A DNA stretch of 64,000 nt from Tenebrio molitor (Eukaryota > Arthropoda > Insecta > Coleoptera > Tenebrionidae), in assembly GCF_963966145.1 (NCBI RefSeq), contig NC_091053.1:1736001-1800000 (forward strand). Reading direction: 5' to 3'. Numbering within the stretch: the first letter of the stretch is position 1; each line of letters opens with the position of its first letter. The notes beneath the pieces are model-generated. The model was not told where the DNA came from and ran no database searches. It saw only the letters and a list, made by a program, of their open reading frames with translations. The position numbers were made by a program, and so were the translations under genes. Shown here one piece after another: positions 59,328 through 64,000 of this stretch.

Positions 59328-59507
59328 ATGCAGGGTGTTTCACAAGTGATAATGAACCAGACTGAATTGAAAATGCAACCCACAATACATTTGGAACGTA
59401 AAGCTAGATACGGACGCGGTAAATATCCAGATTTACGTTCCAAATGTATTGTGGGTTGCATTTTCAATTCCGTCAGGATCATTATTACTCGTGAATCGCC
59501 TTGTATA
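59328..59507. repeat. Palindromic MITE, ~180 bp
   Basis: The left half (CAGGGTGTTTCAC, TGAATTGAAAATGCAACCC, ATACATTTGGAACGTAAA) is followed by the inverted right half, ending GTGAATCGCCTTGTAT. The halves pair over about 75 bp around a centre near 59,420. It shares the CAGGGTGT end with the other MITEs but not their arms. Confidence 0.85.
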
Positions 59508-60605
59508 GTGGCAAGGCATTCAGGAAGTATTACTAAATATACTGATATACTTGGAAAATTAAATCAATTGGAAATAATCTTCATCTTGGTTTTCCTACTC
59601 TTCTGTAATGTAGGAAGATCTTTGTGTTTTTGTAAAATGTAGGCGGCACAAATACTTAGACCTAGAACTAAATTAATTTCAGGTTCAACAGTTTGCAGAA
59701 GGACTCATCCTGCAATGAAAAAATAAATTAACTACGTCATGCAAAATTTTCGATTTATGAGTTCACATTTTCCGTTTGGTTTAGTGGACAGGAGCCAAAC
59801 TGGATTATGTTATAGTTCAGTTTTTATTACCACACTGGATGTTTCATCGTCGTTTCACACATGTTTCAAAACCATAAAAACACAAAAACAGACAATAAAA
59901 GCGGAAAATCCTGTGAATTTTTTCATACAAAAATGGGCATCGAAAATGCAAATAGCAAGATCCGTTCAAACGTGATTTATTTTTATTTGAAATTTTCAAT
60001 ACAAAGTAACAGACTCACTTTCTAAGGAGGTATCGAACAAAACCCAATACAGCACCCGAGAATAAGTCCGCTTTCGTTCACTTCAATTGAATCGCGTGAA
60101 CGAAAGCTTTGTCTTTCTCACTCTTAGTGTAACTATTTTTTAACTCCTCCTTATATCCGCGCTAAAATTGTCTCTCATGTATTTTTCACATGGCAAACCA
60201 CTTAGCAGAAAACTGACGATGACGCTTGCAATCAAATTACAAATGTCAATGAGAAACAAGCAATCGTTTCCTGATTAATTCAATGCCACAGATGCAATTC
60301 TTGCATTAGTTTGCATAAATTTCAACTGAAACCTGCACTTTCATCTTTGATGCAGATTTTTTGATATTGAAAAAAACATTTGACTTTCGACTTTTACTAT
60401 TTTTCATGTCATTTTAGATATTCGAAACGTTTGAAATAACGATCTACTATGGTAATAAAAACTAAATTAAAATGTATCCAATTTGAGTGCTTTTCGCTAC
60501 ACTACACAGAAAATATGAATTCATAAATAAACAGTTTTATATCATAATATATTTAAAGGCTTTCATTTCTTCTCTAGAATGATGCCGCGTTGGCTTTCCT
60601 AGTCT
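59508..60605. other. AT-rich unique sequence, no gene seen
   Basis: Contains short frames only (up to about 104 codons partly overlapping the MITE). A short inverted pair around 60,070-60,110 (CTTTCGTTCAC and GTGAACGAAAG) could form a hairpin. Confidence 0.45.
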
Positions 60606-60609
60606 TTTC

Positions 60610-60870
60610 AGCTACTGGATGGGTATATTGAAGGCTGGGTTTGGAAGGAATGGTCGTATAAGTACTGATGGGTGCAAGAGACGCTGGTCCTGCTATTTGC
60701 CCATGTGTGCTATGCGTCTATATTATTATGCACATGTCAAGATGTATGGTGTGGAAAAACCACTGAAAAAAACATATCTCCAAGTCAGGCAGCTCTGGGA
60801 TTCGAACCCAATACCTCAGGATTGCAAAGAGAACACGCTACGTGCTGGGCCATCCCGCCTGGTTGCAATT
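60610..60870 (-). repeat. tRNA-derived SINE, diverged
   Basis: On the minus strand a degraded A box (TGGCCCAGCAC, complement of about 60,844-60,854) and a B box GGTTCGAATCC (complement within 60,797-60,810) are followed by the T run and the GTGGTTTTTCCACACCATAC-like stretch typical of these SINEs. The body then diverges. Confidence 0.75.
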
Positions 60871-61394
60871 AATCATACGGGATGTAAATAGCTTCCCCTT
60901 TCTAAATTTGAAACCAGTAAAGACACCGAAAACCGAACTGTGCAGTCAATTCTCAAATGCAAAATGACAAGGGGCCGCATGTGACACATCATTTGAAACG
61001 TCTTTCAGTTTTCTATCCAACAATGGTTCGGTTTTTTAATTCCATCTTTCTGAAGTTATAATCGTTTTAATGTGGTTGAGATCGATTCTGCGGCGATGTA
61101 AACAACTTTAAACGAGTAATAAAGTTCCTAAAAGTGAGCGATGTTTCCTGAGAGGATTATCTAATTTTGATTCCACAGTCTATAGTAAAAAGAAAGTATA
61201 AATTTATAACTCATTTCCTCGAGTTCGATTTCAATACGGACTGCAAATGTAGTGTAATGAGAAATGTCATTTGAATTAATTTTTGTTTGTGTTCTCGAAA
61301 AGTGGATCAACACGTGTTCTGTACCATCTAAAAGCAGTTCTTTCACTACACCTATACCATTTTTTCTGCAGTACAGGTTCCAGCAAGCTCAAGG

Positions 61395-61640
61395 TTGTAT
61401 GGCATCGTGGCCAAGCGCGTAACGCGCCACTTTGCATTTGGGTGGTCTTGGGTTCGAATCCCAGGGCAGCTTGGGGATTTTTTTCCAATACCATAAATCT
61501 TAATATGAGCAAATGGGCACATACTATAAATAGGCATCATCCTAGCTTCCTGTACTGTATGCTTGTGGTACAGTGTACACGTTACAGTTCCCTGAAGAAG
61601 TTTGTTGCAACACGATCGAAACGTCGAACTTTCACTGTAG
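61395..61640 (+). repeat. tRNA-derived SINE with ribozyme-like tail motif
   Basis: A box TGGCCAAGCGC (61,408-61,418) and a perfect B box GGTTCGAATCC (61,451-61,461) are followed by a T run and a body. Near the 3' end the string CCCTGAAGAAG (about 61,590) is followed after a short arm by CGAAACGTCG (about 61,617). This CUGANGA...GAAA arrangement also occurs in hammerhead-like cores of some retroelements, but a proper stem II is not evident. Confidence 0.8.
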
Positions 61641-61644
61641 ATTC

Positions 61645-62100
61645 TTTAAGACATTAGAGAATTTAATTTTTAGGCGAAAACTCTCCTTTTTGTCCCTGGT
61701 TATCCAGATAAGACCCATTCCAGTCACTTCGTATTGTCAGTCACGCAGATGACGTTTTGTTTACGCGAACGCGTCAAACAGACAAAAGATAGACGGTAGA
61801 AGAGATGCGTTTTATTAGCAGATCGGCGGCAGTCCTTGCAACCTGCGAAACAGAAACGCTTTTGTTCCAGCGAGTCAACAAAAACTTGTGTCATTTCCAG
61901 CCGACCGGCGCTTACACACTAATCGAATCCGAGTAGGTTTTTTAATAATAATGATAATAACTCTTCGGCGTTCTGGCGGTGAAGGACGTCGATTTATTCT
62001 TTGCAGTTGGAAGGACCACAAGACCATATTGATTTAAAACATTTCCGAAGGGCAATTAAGAAATTGCCAGTAAATCATAATAGGAGTTTCGCACAAGCGC
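61645..62100. other. Upstream region of the candidate promoter
   Basis: No repeats or coding frames of note. Becomes GC-richer towards 62,100. No TATA box was seen at the expected distance from the initiator-like site. Confidence 0.4.
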
Positions 62101-62134
62101 GTAGTACGGCGCGTCGCGACGCTCTCTTCGGCAA

Positions 62135-62160
62135 TGACTCCGGAGTCAGGACTCTCAGTT
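62135..62160 (+). promoter_or_regulatory. Candidate initiator with adjacent palindrome
   Basis: TCAGTT at 62,155-62,160 matches the insect initiator consensus (TCAGTY), which would place +1 at 62,157, 165 bp upstream of the candidate ATG. Just upstream, 62,135-62,148 is a perfect 14-bp palindrome (TGACTCCGGAGTCA) made of two TGACTC half-sites of the AP-1 type. I saw no TATA box and no downstream promoter element at the expected offset. Assignment is by motif only. Confidence 0.35.
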
Positions 62161-62321
62161 TATGTCCGGACGCCGACGACGCTCTCATGCCGCTCGACAC
62201 CGGAACGTCGACGCTGCGATCCTGCTGAATCGGGACGCGATCGGTCGTGAATCCTGCGCGAGTGCAAATCGGGAAGAATTTCTAGGACTAGTTGTGTGGT
62301 GAGTTGTGAGTTGAAGTGAAC

Positions 62322-62391
62322 ATGTGGTGGGTTTATCTGCAAGGAGTGATCCTGGTGGTGGCCGCGGGACGGGACAGCTACGACAGGATAG
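62322..62391 (+). CDS. Candidate first coding exon of a secreted/membrane protein
   Basis: The ATG at 62,322 begins MWWVYLQGVILVVAAG, with a short hydrophobic core and small residues (AAG) suitable for signal-peptidase cleavage, followed by the charged RDSYDR. The frame stays open for 78 codons. A possible splice donor (TAG|GTCTGA) at 62,391/62,392 would end the exon in phase 1, a common phase for signal-peptide exons of extracellular proteins. The residues after it look like random translation. A GC-richer leader and an initiator-like site lie upstream. The rest of the protein would be downstream on the plus strand, possibly beyond 64,000. No family can be named from so few residues. A chance frame remains possible. 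Confidence 0.4.
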
Positions 62392-64000
62392 GTCTGATTT
62401 TTCACTTTCCCCACAAAAAATTCGCCCAAAGCTCTCGTCATTCATTTTGCAACGGGAAATTTTCATTTGCAATAGGAATAAGAGGAATACGCAAACAACG
62501 GATTTACAATTTTAATGCGACCGACGGCTCAGGGACAAGAAGATTTTTTTAAATCTTTCATTTCCTCGGCGAGGCTTTGGGAGCTTCAGCTTCCCAAATT
62601 AAATCGATCATTTTTACATGTCCCAGGACCCATTACCGATTTGCATTTGTATTATTTATTTGGGATTCGTATTTTGCTACATTTGAGAGAGGGATAGTGC
62701 ACGAAGCACAAACTTTTTAACTCGATATGAAAAAAGTTTGGCTGAAAATTTCGGACTCGGAAAGTTTCTGCAAAACACTTGGACCGGTTTGCAAATGAGT
62801 GAATGGCGGACAAAAATGAAATACATTTTCTCTAAGAAACTAATTAGCATTTCCAACAAAAACTTTCTGTCAAAGTTTTTGGGACAGAGGTCTGGAAAAG
62901 TTATTTGGGGCCAATTGGGAAAAATTTTACAAACGGACCTGCACGATTTATCTCCCAAAGCTCCTTCTCCGTAATTAAGACATGTAAATAAGACAAGCTC
63001 TTACGAGCAAACTTTTAGACCGCCACATCTGTAACCAATACGTTTAGGAATTAAAAATAGTTTTATATCTTAAAACCTTTCGCAGACTCGGCACCATTGT
63101 GTGGCAATCGCGCCAAAGAAATCTCCCCGACCTTTGTATAAACTCGGGGGTGCGGAGGCGGCGAATTTGTTAGGCGATTTCTTTGGTTGTCGTTATCGTG
63201 GGTGGCCCTACTCAAAACATTTCTCCAACTCCTCGCCAGAAAGTGTTACATAAATAAATTTTAAAATAGCGAACACAAAGATCCGACAGTGTTTATCGAA
63301 ACAACAACAAGGCTGGCGCGGCTGTGACAGACACATTTTGCTGTTGTTCAAGGGAAGTCTGGAAGAAATTTTCATTTCATGTGGTTAAACGCACTCGTTA
63401 GTTTCTTATTAGTCGAATAACCTTTCACAAAAGACAAATTAGCAATCTGTCTAGAGGTGGGGTTGTTTTTGTTACTGAATCAAATTGAGGGATGAATATG
63501 GATTAAATTAAGAGGTTTAAACGAGGAGCAAACTTTGCTCTTGTAGATTCTTCATGAATATTTACAACAATTGCGAAATATTGTTTGTGCGTGATGGATG
63601 AGGAAATTTGTTCAATTTAAAGTAATACAAAGATAAATGTCAGATGAGATGAAACAAGAAATACAAAAGAGAAAAGTACTGAATTTTAAATTGAAAAGTA
63701 AAATTTTTGGAGGGAGCGAATTGGAAAAACTTTTAAAACCCGGATTATACTGGACCCTAGATACTGTGTTTCAGATTTGCAGGAATTTTCCGAGCTGGAA
63801 AAACAAAGAGAGCTGCAGGTCTTATCGATTCCAGCGACGGCTCGTCATGTTTCGACTGGGTGGGCAGGAATTAATAGGGATGGGGTGTGTCAGGGGTGAA
63901 CACACAGATATCAATATTGGAGAACAGGCTGTGTTGTTTCAAGAAAATTAAAATAAATTTTCAATTCAGTAAAAAACAGAAAGGAGATTCTACAAGCTAA
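62392..64000. other. Putative first intron or intergenic end of window
   Basis: Frames of 60-104 codons occur, the longest at 63,637-63,951 (plus), with no recognisable domain and no convincing splice pair. If the 62,322 exon is real, this is the beginning of its first intron. Confidence 0.35.

Overview
This window looks like repeat-rich, gene-poor nuclear DNA from an insect. A beetle is my best guess, at low confidence. It is AT-rich with no long open frames. Almost everything recognisable is transposon-derived: tRNA-headed SINEs, palindromic (foldback) MITEs, broken Tc1/mariner-type transposases of a kind common in insects, and fragments of non-LTR retrotransposons. There is no bacterial, plasmid or phage organisation and no CRISPR array. 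The stretch is most likely intergenic DNA and/or a long intron.

Layout. 0-5 kb: mostly featureless, with a SINE-bearing repeat (1.24-1.64 kb, minus), a broken leucine-rich-repeat coding remnant (3.24-3.66 kb, minus), and a GA-rich non-LTR ORF2 linker remnant (3.8-4.77 kb). 5-16.5 kb: mainly unique sequence with transposase remnants at 8.69, 13.68 and 16.3-16.5 kb, SINEs at 9.97 and 11.84 kb, and a small MITE at 14.42 kb. 18.3-20.3 kb: palindromic CAGGGTGT elements around a diverged ~178-bp tandem repeat. 21.4-29.1 kb: a cluster of CACTAGTG palindromes, a MITE, then a 5.3-kb near-perfect palindrome (22.78-28.13 kb) followed by a third partial copy of its arm. 30-38.7 kb: SINEs at 30.06, 32.51, 36.93 and 38.38 kb, and two more CAGGGTGT elements (33.5 and 34.6 kb). 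39.7-40.25 kb: a nested tandem array (21-bp units inside 106/127-bp units), with relatives at 50.4 and 51.4-51.6 kb. 41.9-44.7 kb: an old foldback. 47.3 kb: a reverse-transcriptase scrap. 49.4-49.87 kb: the best-preserved transposase pseudogene. 53.3-53.9 kb: a second GA-rich LINE remnant. 55.6-56.9 kb: a tandem array of ~264-bp units in an alternating A/B dimer order. 59.3-61.6 kb: a MITE and two SINEs.

The only candidate for a live host gene is at the right end. A plus-strand initiator-like site (about 62.157 kb) is followed by a GC-richer leader and a short coding exon (ATG at 62,322). That exon encodes a signal-peptide-like N terminus and ends at a possible phase-1 splice donor, so the body of the gene would lie downstream, partly or wholly outside the window.

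I found no new multi-gene system. The most interesting structures are the 5.3-kb palindrome, the alternating 264-bp array with a regularly spaced ATAGATGGCG motif, and the nested 21-bp array with dispersed relatives. All alignments were made by eye; similarity statements are qualitative.
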